This document shows positions 1-9,287 of a DNA stretch of 17,093 nucleotides, in pieces. Numbering within the stretch: the first letter of the stretch is position 1; the number at the start of each line of letters is the position of its first letter. The translations under genes were made by a program, and so were the position numbers. This stretch comes from Saprospiraceae bacterium UBA7328. Its GTDB lineage: Bacteria > Bacteroidota > Bacteroidia > Chitinophagales > Saprospiraceae. The stretch lies in the NCBI GenBank assembly GCA_002471345.1, contig DKPS01000244.1, positions 1 through 17,093 of the forward strand, written 5' to 3'. A model generated the notes under the pieces. It was not told where the DNA came from and searched no databases. It saw only the letters and a list, made by a program, of their open reading frames with translations.

Positions 1-635
1 AAAAAGTATCTATCGTGAGTAACCATTAATAGAGTGAGTTTGGATTTTTGGAGAAATCCCTCTAACCATTCTATCATTTCTATATCAAGATGATTTGTAG
101 GTTCATCCATGATTAAAAAGTCAGGCTCGTCTATTATCATTTTAGCCAAGGCAATACGCTTCTGTTGCCCTCCCGATAGAGTATTTATTTTTTTGGATAA
201 GTCATTGATGTTTAATTTGCCAAGGATTTCTTTAATCCTGACTTCTATATCCCAAGCTTTAAGATCTTCAATTTTTGTGAGCCACTTTTGTATTTTTTCA
301 TCATCATTAAAGATTAACGCCTCTTCATAAGATCTGATGGCTTGGATCTTCTCATTGTCACTATCTAATACAGTTTCCAGAATTGTAGAGTCAGGTTTAA
401 ATGCTGGGTCTTGATCTACAAACCCCATTTTAACATCTTTATTTAAGATGACCCTAGCTTTTTCTCCTTCAGGAGCTTCTTCACCACCAATAATTCTTAA
501 AAGGGTAGACTTTCCACTTCCGTTTTTCGCTATCAAGGCGATCTTGTCACCTTGGCTCATAGTAAAATCAAGGTCTTTGAATAAGACCTTCTCTCCATAG
601 CTTTTAGATACACTTTCCAGTTTTAAATACTGCAT
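1..635 (-). CDS. ABC-F family ATPase, N-terminal part (truncated by window edge)
   Basis: This is the first 211 codons of a soluble ABC-F ATPase (Uup-like type); the gene continues beyond the left edge. I read it by reverse-translating from the ATG at 633-635. Residues 36-43 (AKNGSGKS) are the Walker A loop, 153-157 (LSGGQ) the ABC signature, 173-184 (FLIMDEPTNHLD) the Walker B and D-loop region, and H207 in VTHDRYF the switch histidine. No membrane segment is visible, as expected for ABC-F proteins, which act on ribosomes or nucleic acid rather than as transporters. Family members carry two ABC domains; only the first is in view, so the subfamily and any role in antibiotic protection cannot be judged. 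A TACATTTG promoter element ends only 8 bases before the start codon, so the mRNA may be nearly leaderless. Confidence 0.93.
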   Translation of the reverse strand, partial: MQYLKLESVSKSYGEKVLFKDLDFTMSQGDKIALIAKNGSGKSTLLRIIGGEEAPEGEKARVILNKDVKMGFVDQDPAFKPDSTILETVLDSDNEKIQAIRSYEEALIFNDDEKIQKWLTKIEDLKAWDIEVRIKEILGKLNINDLSKKINTLSGGQQKRIALAKMIIDEPDFLIMDEPTNHLDIEMIEWLEGFLQKSKLTLLMVTHDRYF

Positions 636-642
636 ACATATG

Positions 643-650
643 CAAATGTA
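643..650 (-). promoter_or_regulatory. Bacteroidota -7 promoter element for the ABC-F gene
   Basis: On the minus strand this reads TACATTTG, a full match to the Bacteroidota -7 consensus TAnnTTTG. No TTTG sits at the usual 19-base spacing; a TTG lies at 663-665, only 12 bases away, so the -33 half is weak. If the -7 element is used, transcription would start about 2 bases before the ATG at 635. Confidence 0.5.
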
Positions 651-867
651 GGAAGGGAATATCAAATAAAAGGAGAACGAAAATAATTATAAGAGCATTC
701 CTAATTGATAAATTTTCTAATTGTATGTTTTAGTAATGATAATTCAGACTATTTACATGCATCACCATTCTCAAAGTCACATATTATAAGTTTATTGACA
801 CATCAATCATCTCATGTTTCTATTAAATCGTTCATAATAAGTATGAGCTTTTTGTCCTAATAGCGTT

Positions 868-1367
868 CTATTTCTCTTTTTTCAATTTATTGATCTCATT
901 CCATCTATCAATGAATTGAATTGCAGCAGCAAGCATCCTATCTGCATTATCTTTTCCTTTAGCAATCGTAGATGCTTTAGGATCCCGTTCTCCCCAACCC
1001 CAATGGGAGTCATTTCTCTTGTGAAAGTTTTCTTACCTGTATTCTCATCTTTAAGACCTTCAGCTAAGAATGACAATTTTGATGTTGCATCATTTCCGAT
1101 TACATCTGAGACTATAGCTTTGAGGTGATCTGGCAGGGAGAGATATGAGATTACAGCCTTGTCCATTTGGACTAAACTAGACATGAGATATAGGGAATTA
1201 GAAGTCTCGGGAGTTCCTGCATGTCTGTCCAATAAAGTAATAGGTAGAAATGCAGATGATTTAAGATATGGTGAAATGGCTTGACTAAAACTAACTGCTA
1301 TTGATGATGCAGTTTGATTGAAAGACTTAAACTTTATGGTGTTGTTCTTCCTAAGTTGTAAGTGACC
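868..1367 (-). pseudogene. creatininase-family protein remnant (N-terminus lost, frameshifted)
   Basis: An open frame runs without an ATG near its beginning from just after a TAG at 1368-1370. It contains LLDRHAGTPETSNSLYLMSS followed by LVQMDKA, which matches the D-x-HAG-x-x-ETS...VxMxKA metal-site block of creatininase/amidohydrolase proteins. The frame continues to TREMTPIGVG and then loses sense; shifting by one base at about 992-1007 gives GERDPKASTIAKGKDNADRM and then MLAAAIQFIDRWNE, ending at the TAG at 868-870, which is a sensible C-terminus for the family. One base has therefore probably been lost in a short homopolymer there. About the first half of a normal (~250 residue) creatininase, including its N-terminal metal ligands, is absent upstream. 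The longest ATG/TTG-started piece in this frame covers 882-1232 and should not be read as a real small gene. The family call rests on motif memory, not a search. Confidence 0.72.
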
Positions 1368-1516
1368 CTATATTGACCTCGATTAATGTCCTAAGACAAT
1401 AGTCTAAGGCATCTTCTCCATTTGTTTTGTTGAATTGTGCCCTCTTACACTTACCAAAAAGGAATTTGACTGATTATCAAAACGACTTCGTTAAAATTAT
1501 AAGGTACGCGAATGTT

Positions 1517-2467
1517 TTACTTTATAGTGATGGTCTCTAAATGTGTTGGAATAATTATTTTAGTCGTAGGTGAAATCTCTTTTACATCTTCTATAAATGG
1601 ATCAATTTTAGCAACTCCACGGTCTTGATTAAAACCATAAGGCACTCTAAAATTGTCCCAATGAATTGGAATAATTATTTTAGGATAATTGGTAACATGG
1701 AGAAGGCGAGGTGTATAATTAAATATTCCTCTTTGTGACAGATTTACACCTGCAAGTAAAATATCAGCTTCTACTCTATGAAGCTCTCTTTCTATGAAAT
1801 TCATAGACCCCATAGTAAGTACATTGTGATTTTTAAATCTAGCCAAAAACATTAATGACCCTCCTTCTATGAATTCTGATACTTTGAGTGGAACTTTAGG
1901 AGGTTCGGTATACCTCCTTGAATCATGATAATGTTTATTCGCTAATGCAGAATGTATTCCAGGAAGCACTCTTACTGAAAAATTTTCAAATTGATAGTCT
2001 TCGCCACCTTGTACAGCATATAACTGTTCATCGGGTATACCGTATCCTCTTAACATATTGCAACCAGTCTCTGTGGCAATGACTTTTGCTCCTGTTTTTT
2101 TGGCTATGTAAGGTACATCAGCAATATGATCAAAATGGGAGTGATGGACTAAGATGAAATCTGCATGTCCAATAAGTGTATCAATGAGTTCGGTATCTGA
2201 CTCATAGAAATCCTCTCTTTTGAATCCTCGTCTGTTGTCGTCTGGACTAATACTAGGGCCATCACCCAATTTTATTCTTGATAAATATGGATCAATTAAT
2301 ACTGTAATATTTCCATCTTGTATTTCCCATCCAGCAGTTCCGAAATATTTCATTTTCAATTCTCCATCTTGCGCATTTATATCCATAGAAGAGAGGAATA
2401 AAAAAAGGAGTCCAAACAGAGAAAGCTTGGTAAAGAACTTGAACAACTGAACACGAAAATTTTTCAT
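1517..2467 (-). CDS. secreted MBL-fold metallo-hydrolase (UlaG-like)
   Basis: This 316-residue protein has a signal peptide (about residues 1-32; KNFR start, hydrophobic 15-27, likely cleavage at NA/Q) and is then a metallo-beta-lactamase-fold hydrolase. Zinc-site residues are visible: H109-x-H111-x-D113-H114 (HSHFDH), H172 in the GIHS block and H269 in PIHWD. The start of the mature domain (MKYFGTAGWEI...VLIDPYLSR) resembles UlaG/RomA-like MBL proteins, for which substrates vary, so none is assigned. It lies 27 bases downstream of the lipoprotein RidA-like gene on the same strand and is probably cotranscribed with it. Export to the periplasm fits with its lipoprotein neighbour. No convincing terminator follows. 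Confidence 0.92.
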   Translation of the reverse strand: MKNFRVQLFKFFTKLSLFGLLFLFLSSMDINAQDGELKMKYFGTAGWEIQDGNITVLIDPYLSRIKLGDGPSISPDDNRRGFKREDFYESDTELIDTLIGHADFILVHHSHFDHIADVPYIAKKTGAKVIATETGCNMLRGYGIPDEQLYAVQGGEDYQFENFSVRVLPGIHSALANKHYHDSRRYTEPPKVPLKVSEFIEGGSLMFLARFKNHNVLTMGSMNFIERELHRVEADILLAGVNLSQRGIFNYTPRLLHVTNYPKIIIPIHWDNFRVPYGFNQDRGVAKIDPFIEDVKEISPTTKIIIPTHLETITIK

Positions 2468-2494
2468 TTTTTAACCTTATACTCACAAAGAGGA

Positions 2495-3058
2495 TTAATC
2501 ATATACTTCTACAACCAATTCTATCTCTACACACTGCCCTCGTGGTAAAGAAGTCATACCTACAGCAGCTCTTGCATGCCTTCCTCTTTCTCCAAAAACT
2601 TTAACCATTAGATCAGAAAAACCATTAATTACTTTAGGTTGATCTATGAATGAGGGATCACAATTAACCATACCCAAGACTTTAACAATACGCTTCACTT
2701 TCCTTAAGTCTCCCAACATTGTTTTTAAAACAGAGAGCTGATTGATAGCAGTTAATCTAGCACCTTCATAACCTTGTTCTATTGTGACATCTTGACCAAT
2801 TTTCCCTGTAATCTCGCTTCCATCTGCTCTTTTTGGCCCTTTCCCTGCTAAAAAAATGAGATTACCTGTCCTAACTCCATTGACGTAATTTGCTACAGGT
2901 TGAGGAGGACTAGGAAGCGTAATACCCAATTCTTTGAGTCGTTGTTCTGGGTTATAACTTTCCTCTATCAAGGATTTATTTGAACTGCAACTTGAGGTCA
3001 AAAAACCAAAAAGGACAAGACAAAAGGAATAGGAAAAAAGGGTCTTTAAAATATTCAA
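2495..3058 (-). CDS. RidA/YjgF-family lipoprotein
   Basis: This 187-residue protein begins with a lipoprotein signal peptide: hydrophobic residues 7-20, then TSSC with the lipidated cysteine at C24. The rest is a YjgF/YER057c/UK114 (RidA) domain, about residues 38-187, in the subgroup with a GRHARAAVGMTSLPRGQCVE block. R163 aligns with the arginine (R105 in enteric RidA) that binds the substrate carboxylate in imine/enamine deaminases, so an active enzyme is possible. Classical RidA is a cytosolic trimer that removes 2-aminoacrylate; here the signal peptide points to the periplasm or outer membrane, so the substrate is likely different. It is the first gene of a two-gene operon with the secreted MBL hydrolase. 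A near-match to the -7 element (TATTTTGG on the minus strand) lies about 30 bases upstream. Confidence 0.9.
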   Translation of the reverse strand: MNILKTLFSYSFCLVLFGFLTSSCSSNKSLIEESYNPEQRLKELGITLPSPPQPVANYVNGVRTGNLIFLAGKGPKRADGSEITGKIGQDVTIEQGYEGARLTAINQLSVLKTMLGDLRKVKRIVKVLGMVNCDPSFIDQPKVINGFSDLMVKVFGERGRHARAAVGMTSLPRGQCVEIELVVEVYD

Positions 3059-3243
3059 AGCAATTTTTTTTATTAGTAGATCATGCCAAAATAGTGAGAA
3101 ATATTAAAAGACCTAAATGTCATTCTGATTGGTTCTAGTCTCTCATCAAAAGAGGACAGAAGAATCATCGTATTATTATTATCGTGATACATCTTAGACC
3201 TTTTAATAAATTGCTTAATGATGTTGAAAAATTTACACCAGTT

Positions 3244-3260
3244 TCAGTTTATTAAACTGA
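3244..3260. repeat. 17-bp perfect palindrome (possible operator)
   Basis: TCAGTTTA-T-TAAACTGA: two 8-base arms around a single T, in the 287-bp spacer between the divergent ridA-like and PAS genes, 85 bases before the PAS start codon. A one-base loop makes a stable RNA hairpin unlikely, so a dimeric-repressor site is the more natural reading. There is no direct evidence of binding. Confidence 0.4.
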
Positions 3261-3345
3261 TGTCTAAATGATATAGATCAATTGGTTCCTTTTTTTAGTA
3301 TATTTAAAAAAAGAGTACTCTGAGACGAAACAGCTAAATTGAATC

Positions 3346-3741
3346 ATGTCCTCACATCAATTGGAAATAATACTGAGCAGACAGCTCGCAGATTCTCTGT
3401 CGATACCCATTTTCTTAGTCGATCCAGATGGAAATCTGTTATTCTATAATGAACCTGCTGAAGAGTTATTAGGAAAGAGATTTGAAGAGACTGGTGCTCT
3501 GACAGTTGAGGAATGGAGTACAATGTTCAAACCGAACTATATAAACGGAGACCCGATGCCCCCTAAGCATCTTCCCCTTGTAAAAACATTAGAGAATCAC
3601 CAGCCTAATCATGGGTCCTTTTACATAAAAAATTTCAAGGATAAGACAATAAGGATCTCGGCAACTGCCTATCCGATTATTGGAAGACCTGATCGATTCT
3701 TAGGTGCAATGTCCATGTTTTGGAAAAATGAAGGTTCATGA
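3346..3741 (+). CDS. stand-alone PAS-domain protein
   Basis: This 131-residue cytoplasmic protein consists almost entirely of one PAS fold. Residues 19-50 carry the pattern SIPIFLVDPDGNLLFYNEPA followed by EELLGK, typical of the first PAS strands and helix; the C-terminal strands are around residues 92-127 (GSFYIKNF...IRISATAYPI...FLGAMSMFW). There is no kinase, GGDEF, HTH or other output domain and no obvious heme or flavin signature. Its TGA overlaps the ATG of the next gene (ATGA, 3738-3741), which implies translational coupling to the MBL hydrolase. The PAS protein is therefore plausibly a sensory or regulatory partner of that enzyme. No strong promoter motif was found; a palindrome lies at 3244-3260. 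Confidence 0.88.
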   Translation: MSSHQLEIILSRQLADSLSIPIFLVDPDGNLLFYNEPAEELLGKRFEETGALTVEEWSTMFKPNYINGDPMPPKHLPLVKTLENHQPNHGSFYIKNFKDKTIRISATAYPIIGRPDRFLGAMSMFWKNEGS

Positions 3742-4580
3742 AAATCACTATATGGGGAGCCCGAGGATCTTTACCTTCACCTAGTCCAGAGACAAATGAA
3801 GTAGGTGGTAACACGTCGTGCGTGCAAGTAGAGAGTGATGATACAATGATAGTACTGGATGCAGGATCTGGAATACAGAGACTGAATGGAAATGTTCCAT
3901 CACATATCAAACAAATAGATATTCTTTTGACTCACTTGCACTTGGATCATATCATGGGTCTAGGCTTCTTTTCAGTGCTATACAATCCAAAAATGGTAGT
4001 GAATATTTGGGGCCCAACAGGAGTGAATTTTGATCTTGAAAGTAGACTAACTCGATATCTATCGCCTCCTCTTTTTCCAATTCGGCTCAAAGATCTTCCT
4101 TGCCAATTGAATCTATTTGAAGTAAATCACAGCGCTTTTAATATAGGTGACCTTAAAATAAGTTCTGCATATGTCTGTCATCCAGGTCCAACTTTGGGTT
4201 TTAGGATAGAAGGTCCTTCTGGGATTCTTACATATATTCCAGATCATGAACCTTCACTAGGATCATCCAATTTTCCAAATGTTCCTGAATGGACATCCGG
4301 CTGTTCTCTGGCTCAAAATTCTGATATACTCCTTCATGATGCCCAATATACTAGTGATGAGTACAAGACTAGAATTGGCTGGGGGCATAGTACTATGAAA
4401 GATGCTATTCTATTTGCAGAGATGAGCAAAACTAAGAAGTTGCTTTTTTTTCATCATGATCCTGGTCGTACTGATAATCACTTAAACAGCCTATTGAAAA
4501 AAGAAATAAATTCACATCCTGTAGATTTCGAAATAGGTCTTGCTTCAGAAGGAGATCAGTTTATTATTGGCGAATACTAA
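3738..4580 (+). CDS. MBL-fold metallo-hydrolase coupled to a PAS protein
   Basis: This 280-residue cytoplasmic metallo-beta-lactamase-fold protein opens with MKITIWGARGSLPSP, an N-terminus typical of the phosphodiesterase/RNase Z-like branch. Metal-site residues are H66-x-H68-x-D70-H71 (THLHLDH), H148 (CHPGPT), D169/H170 (YIPDHEP), D201 (HDAQYT), H217 (GWGHST) and H239/H240 (FHHDPGRTD). All the elements of a dinuclear active site look intact. The family includes cyclic-nucleotide phosphodiesterases and other phosphoesterases, but the substrate cannot be read from the sequence. It begins inside the stop codon of the PAS gene (4-base overlap), so the two proteins are very likely made in matched amounts. 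Confidence 0.9.
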   Translation: MKITIWGARGSLPSPSPETNEVGGNTSCVQVESDDTMIVLDAGSGIQRLNGNVPSHIKQIDILLTHLHLDHIMGLGFFSVLYNPKMVVNIWGPTGVNFDLESRLTRYLSPPLFPIRLKDLPCQLNLFEVNHSAFNIGDLKISSAYVCHPGPTLGFRIEGPSGILTYIPDHEPSLGSSNFPNVPEWTSGCSLAQNSDILLHDAQYTSDEYKTRIGWGHSTMKDAILFAEMSKTKKLLFFHHDPGRTDNHLNSLLKKEINSHPVDFEIGLASEGDQFIIGEY

Positions 4581-4662
4581 ATATTTCTAACCTTTCTTAA
4601 AAGGGTCATTCAATAGATAAACTCCTATATTCATTTTTTTAAAAGAGGAAATAATTTTATCC

Positions 4663-5883
4663 ATGAGCAAGACGATTCAGGTTCTTCTAGCGCTGATTAT
4701 TGGTTTGACAATTGGAGTTGTAACTTCTATATCAGAAGCTTCCTTTTTAAAGTCCTTTGCAGAAATAGGAACCCCTATTGGTAAATTATGGGTAAATTCT
4801 ATACGCATGACTGTGATACCCTTGGTGGTGTCATTATTGGTTTCAGGTATAGCATCACCTTCTTCAAGAAATGTAGGGAGAGTGGGGCTAAAAGCCTTTA
4901 TATGGTTTGTAATTTTAGTTACAGGGAGTAGTCTGTTCACAGCCGTTGCAGCACCTTCTCTTTTGAATCTTGGAAGTATAGATGTCGATATGACAAACCT
5001 TTTACCCGATTCAGAAGTTACAACACAAGTAGATTTGCCTCTATTTCGAGATTGGATAGTAGAATTGATCCCTTCAAATCCCATAGCCGCTGCATCAGAA
5101 GGAGCTATGTTACCTCTGATAATTTTCACCATGTTTTTTGCCATGGCCATTACTAAGATTGAGAATAATCATAGAATGAATTTAGTAGGTTTTTTTGATG
5201 CTATTTCAAAAGCGATGTTAGTCATTGTAGGCTGGATTCTTTATGTAGCCCCTGTTGGAGTTTTCTTTTTGGTGTTGCCTTTGGCAGCTAATTCCGGAAT
5301 TGACCTAGTATTTGCCATGGGATGGTTCCTAATTGTAGCATGTGGACTAATCACTCTAAGTATTTTAGCACTTTATCCACTTACTTCCTTTTTCGGAAAA
5401 GTTTCCATCACAGAGTTTGCTCGAGCATGTGCTCCAGCTCAGGCCATTGGATTCAGTACTAGATCGTCCTTAGCGTCCTTACCCGCAATGGTTGAGGCAT
5501 CTGACAACTACCTAAAATTGCCAGCAAGTGTGAGTGGTATTGTATTACCAATAGCTGTAGCACTTCTGAAGTTCGCATCCCCTATTGCCCGTGGCACTGG
5601 TACTTTCTTTATTGCCTCTATATATGGCATTGATCTAGGATTTATAGAGATCATGACTATTATGGCTGCTATTGGAGCTTTGAGTTTCTATTCTCCAGGG
5701 GTTCCTAGTGGAGGTCTATTTATTATGACTCCTGTATATATATCTCTTGGCTTACCTGTGGAAGGCATAGGACTTTTGATTGCTTTAGATCTAATACCAG
5801 ATATGTTCATCACCACTGCAAATGTGACAGCTGATATGAGTGTAGCGACGATATTAGGAAATAGTGATATTGGTAAGAATTAA
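4663..5883 (+). CDS. divergent DAACS-family (dicarboxylate/amino acid:cation) symporter
   Basis: This 406-residue membrane protein has the GltP/EAAT layout: hydrophobic segments throughout, hairpin HP1 at 266-274 (TRSSLASLP), HP2 around 345-350 (PGVPSG) and TM8 at about 371-391. Compared with the aspartate transporter GltPh, TM8 keeps D376, D380, T384, N387 and D391 (equivalents of D390, D394, T398, N401, D405), but I383 replaces R397, which grips the side-chain carboxylate. In TM7 the nearly invariant NMDGT becomes LKFAS (302-306) in an ungapped alignment, which removes sodium-site residues and introduces a lysine. The fold is clear; an acidic substrate and canonical three-sodium coupling are doubtful. 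The gene lies 82 bases after the MBL gene, in the same direction, and is probably separately controlled. Confidence 0.88.
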   Translation: MSKTIQVLLALIIGLTIGVVTSISEASFLKSFAEIGTPIGKLWVNSIRMTVIPLVVSLLVSGIASPSSRNVGRVGLKAFIWFVILVTGSSLFTAVAAPSLLNLGSIDVDMTNLLPDSEVTTQVDLPLFRDWIVELIPSNPIAAASEGAMLPLIIFTMFFAMAITKIENNHRMNLVGFFDAISKAMLVIVGWILYVAPVGVFFLVLPLAANSGIDLVFAMGWFLIVACGLITLSILALYPLTSFFGKVSITEFARACAPAQAIGFSTRSSLASLPAMVEASDNYLKLPASVSGIVLPIAVALLKFASPIARGTGTFFIASIYGIDLGFIEIMTIMAAIGALSFYSPGVPSGGLFIMTPVYISLGLPVEGIGLLIALDLIPDMFITTANVTADMSVATILGNSDIGKN

Positions 5884-5910
5884 TCAATTTCAATAGATTG
5901 GAAGTTGATT
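5882..5910 (+). terminator. possible intrinsic terminator after the symporter
   Basis: AATCAATTTC and GAAGTTGATT form a 10-bp stem (one G-U pair) around a 9-base loop, overlapping the TAA stop and followed by CATTTTATAT. The stem is AT-rich and the T tract is interrupted, so termination may be partial. Confidence 0.4.
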
Positions 5911-6202
5911 CATTTTATATCTGAACTAAGAGTTAAAATCACTCCTATATTAATGGTATAACAAAACCATTACTCAATTCATCATATTACTGAATTATTT
6001 ACCTTTGCAGCCCGTTAGCAATAAGCAACTTATTTGATTACTATTTTCAAATAAAATAAATGAGAGGTATAAGGATTGTAACCAGCACTAGGTGCAAACT
6101 TACTGTGCTTAAAAATCCAATTGTCCCTTTCCTAAATTAAGCTTTCGGCAATAAATAATTTAGGGTAATTCCCTTCTCACTTTGACAAAAGATCAAGCAT
6201 AA
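5911..6202 (+). promoter_or_regulatory. icd upstream region with candidate -7 element and hairpin
   Basis: This stretch (with the preceding terminator, 319 bases without a gene) holds a full -7 consensus TACCTTTG at 6000-6007, with no TTTG at the expected -33 position. If used, it would leave a leader of roughly 190 bases before icd. Inside that leader TTATTTGA (6030-6037) and TCAAATAA (6047-6054) form an 8-bp stem with a 9-base loop. I recognise no known riboswitch. No second full -7 match was seen closer to the gene, so the true start site is uncertain. Confidence 0.4.
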
Positions 6203-8422
<2,220 letters not shown>

Positions 8423-8494
8423 ATTTAAAATGTTCTGAATTTGGTAATAGGTTCATTTACAATATGTAATGTTATCAAGTTTTTAGAAAATAAG

Positions 8495-8530
8495 AACGGG
8501 GATAAAGTGAATGCTTTATCCCCGTTTTCT
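8495..8530 (+). terminator. strong intrinsic terminator after icd
   Basis: AACGGGGATAAAG (8495-8507) pairs perfectly with CTTTATCCCCGTT (8514-8526) around a 6-base loop, followed by TTCT. The stem has a GC core and the left flank is A-rich, so it may stop transcription in both directions. It begins 73 bases after the icd stop codon. Confidence 0.88.
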
Positions 8531-8610
8531 ATACAGATGGCCCTAGACAATATTATCATCTCAAACTGTCTTTCGACCAATCATTTCCTCCAACCTTGGC
8601 CAGGTCTAAT

Positions 8611-8637
8611 CTATTAAACTTAAAGTTTATTTAATAG
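8611..8637. repeat. nested inverted repeats upstream of the HExxH lipoprotein gene
   Basis: Two overlapping dyads share this site: an inner palindrome TAAACTT-A-AAGTTTA (8615-8629) and an outer pair CTATTAAA (8611-8618)/TTTAATAG (8630-8637). They cannot both form in full as one hairpin. This lies in the 337-base gap between icd and the next start codon, which otherwise contains the icd terminator and nothing else I recognise. It may be an operator or a leader hairpin. Confidence 0.35.
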
Positions 8638-8759
8638 AATAATAATTGACACTTTTCAATGGTTTAAGTCTACTCAAGTATAAAACTCAATCATTCCTCA
8701 AAAAGAAATTTATAGTAGTATTCATACTCTTTTTAACTTTTTTCAAACCCACTGTAACT

Positions 8760-9287
8760 ATGAATACTTTAAAATTGAAAATTTTTATAGCCCTTACAGC
8801 TGTAGCCTTAGTGTCATGTCAAGATGATCTCGGCTTAGCTTCAACCTTACCAGATGGAATGGAAATCAATAACTCTTTCCCAGCTGTAGAGAATGCCCTC
8901 TGGCCTTATTTTCAAAGTTTTGAAAAAGCTGCTTTAGAACAAGGACTAGTAGTTGATTTGGTTGCTCAGAATATAAAAGGTTCTATAATGCCTATTGACG
9001 AAGCGAATGTAGTTGGAAGTTGTACCTATGGTGGATTCTCTCCAGGTGAAATCGTTATTGACCAGCAATTCTGGTCTAGAGCAAATTACTATGCTAAAGA
9101 AATGGTGGTTTTCCATGAGCTTGGACATTGTTTTCTTTTTAGGGATCATCTAGAAGGAAAAAGGCCAAATGGCAGTTGCATTAGTATCATGAGAAGCGGA
9201 CTGGAACAATGCAGAGATATTTATAGCAGTACGACTAAAGATTACTACGTTCAAGAGCTCTTTTCAGTGAATAATAGATCATTTTAG
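8760..9287 (+). CDS. putative zinc metallopeptidase lipoprotein (HExxH)
   Basis: Starting at the ATG at 8760, the protein has 175 residues and opens with a clear lipoprotein signal (MNTLKLKIFIALTAVALVSC, lipidated C20). The open frame extends upstream to a TTG at 8646, but that would place 38 residues with another hydrophobic stretch before a perfect lipobox, so I chose 8760. H119-E-L-G-H123 is a zinc-protease motif, followed by FRDH with H130 seven residues after H123 as a likely third ligand; SIMRSG at 142-147 resembles the Met-turn of metzincins. C88, C124, C140 and C151 could form disulfides. I do not recognise a named family. The gene ends inside the 3' end of the opposing symporter gene (9-base overlap). 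Confidence 0.8.
   Translation: MNTLKLKIFIALTAVALVSCQDDLGLASTLPDGMEINNSFPAVENALWPYFQSFEKAALEQGLVVDLVAQNIKGSIMPIDEANVVGSCTYGGFSPGEIVIDQQFWSRANYYAKEMVVFHELGHCFLFRDHLEGKRPNGSCISIMRSGLEQCRDIYSSTTKDYYVQELFSVNNRSF

Noticed and set aside
882..1232. A 116-residue open frame on the minus strand as a separate small gene
   Set aside because: It starts only at an internal TTG, its frame is open further upstream, its C-terminal third is out of frame with the family, and the neighbouring frame supplies the missing C-terminus; it is part of the creatininase remnant.
1371..1480. Short open stretch upstream of the creatininase remnant (minus strand) as its missing N-terminal half
   Set aside because: The translation carries no creatininase N-terminal metal motif and I recognise no other family in it.
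4588..4606. CCTTT/AAAGG hairpin after the MBL gene as a terminator
   Set aside because: Only a 5-bp stem and no T tract follows.
4677..5150. 157-residue minus-strand open frame opposite the symporter gene
   Set aside because: Low-complexity antisense translation of a clear transporter gene, with no motif and no start context.
8646..8759. N-terminal extension of the HExxH lipoprotein from a TTG
   Set aside because: It would place a second hydrophobic stretch before a complete lipoprotein signal; the ATG at 8760 is the better start.
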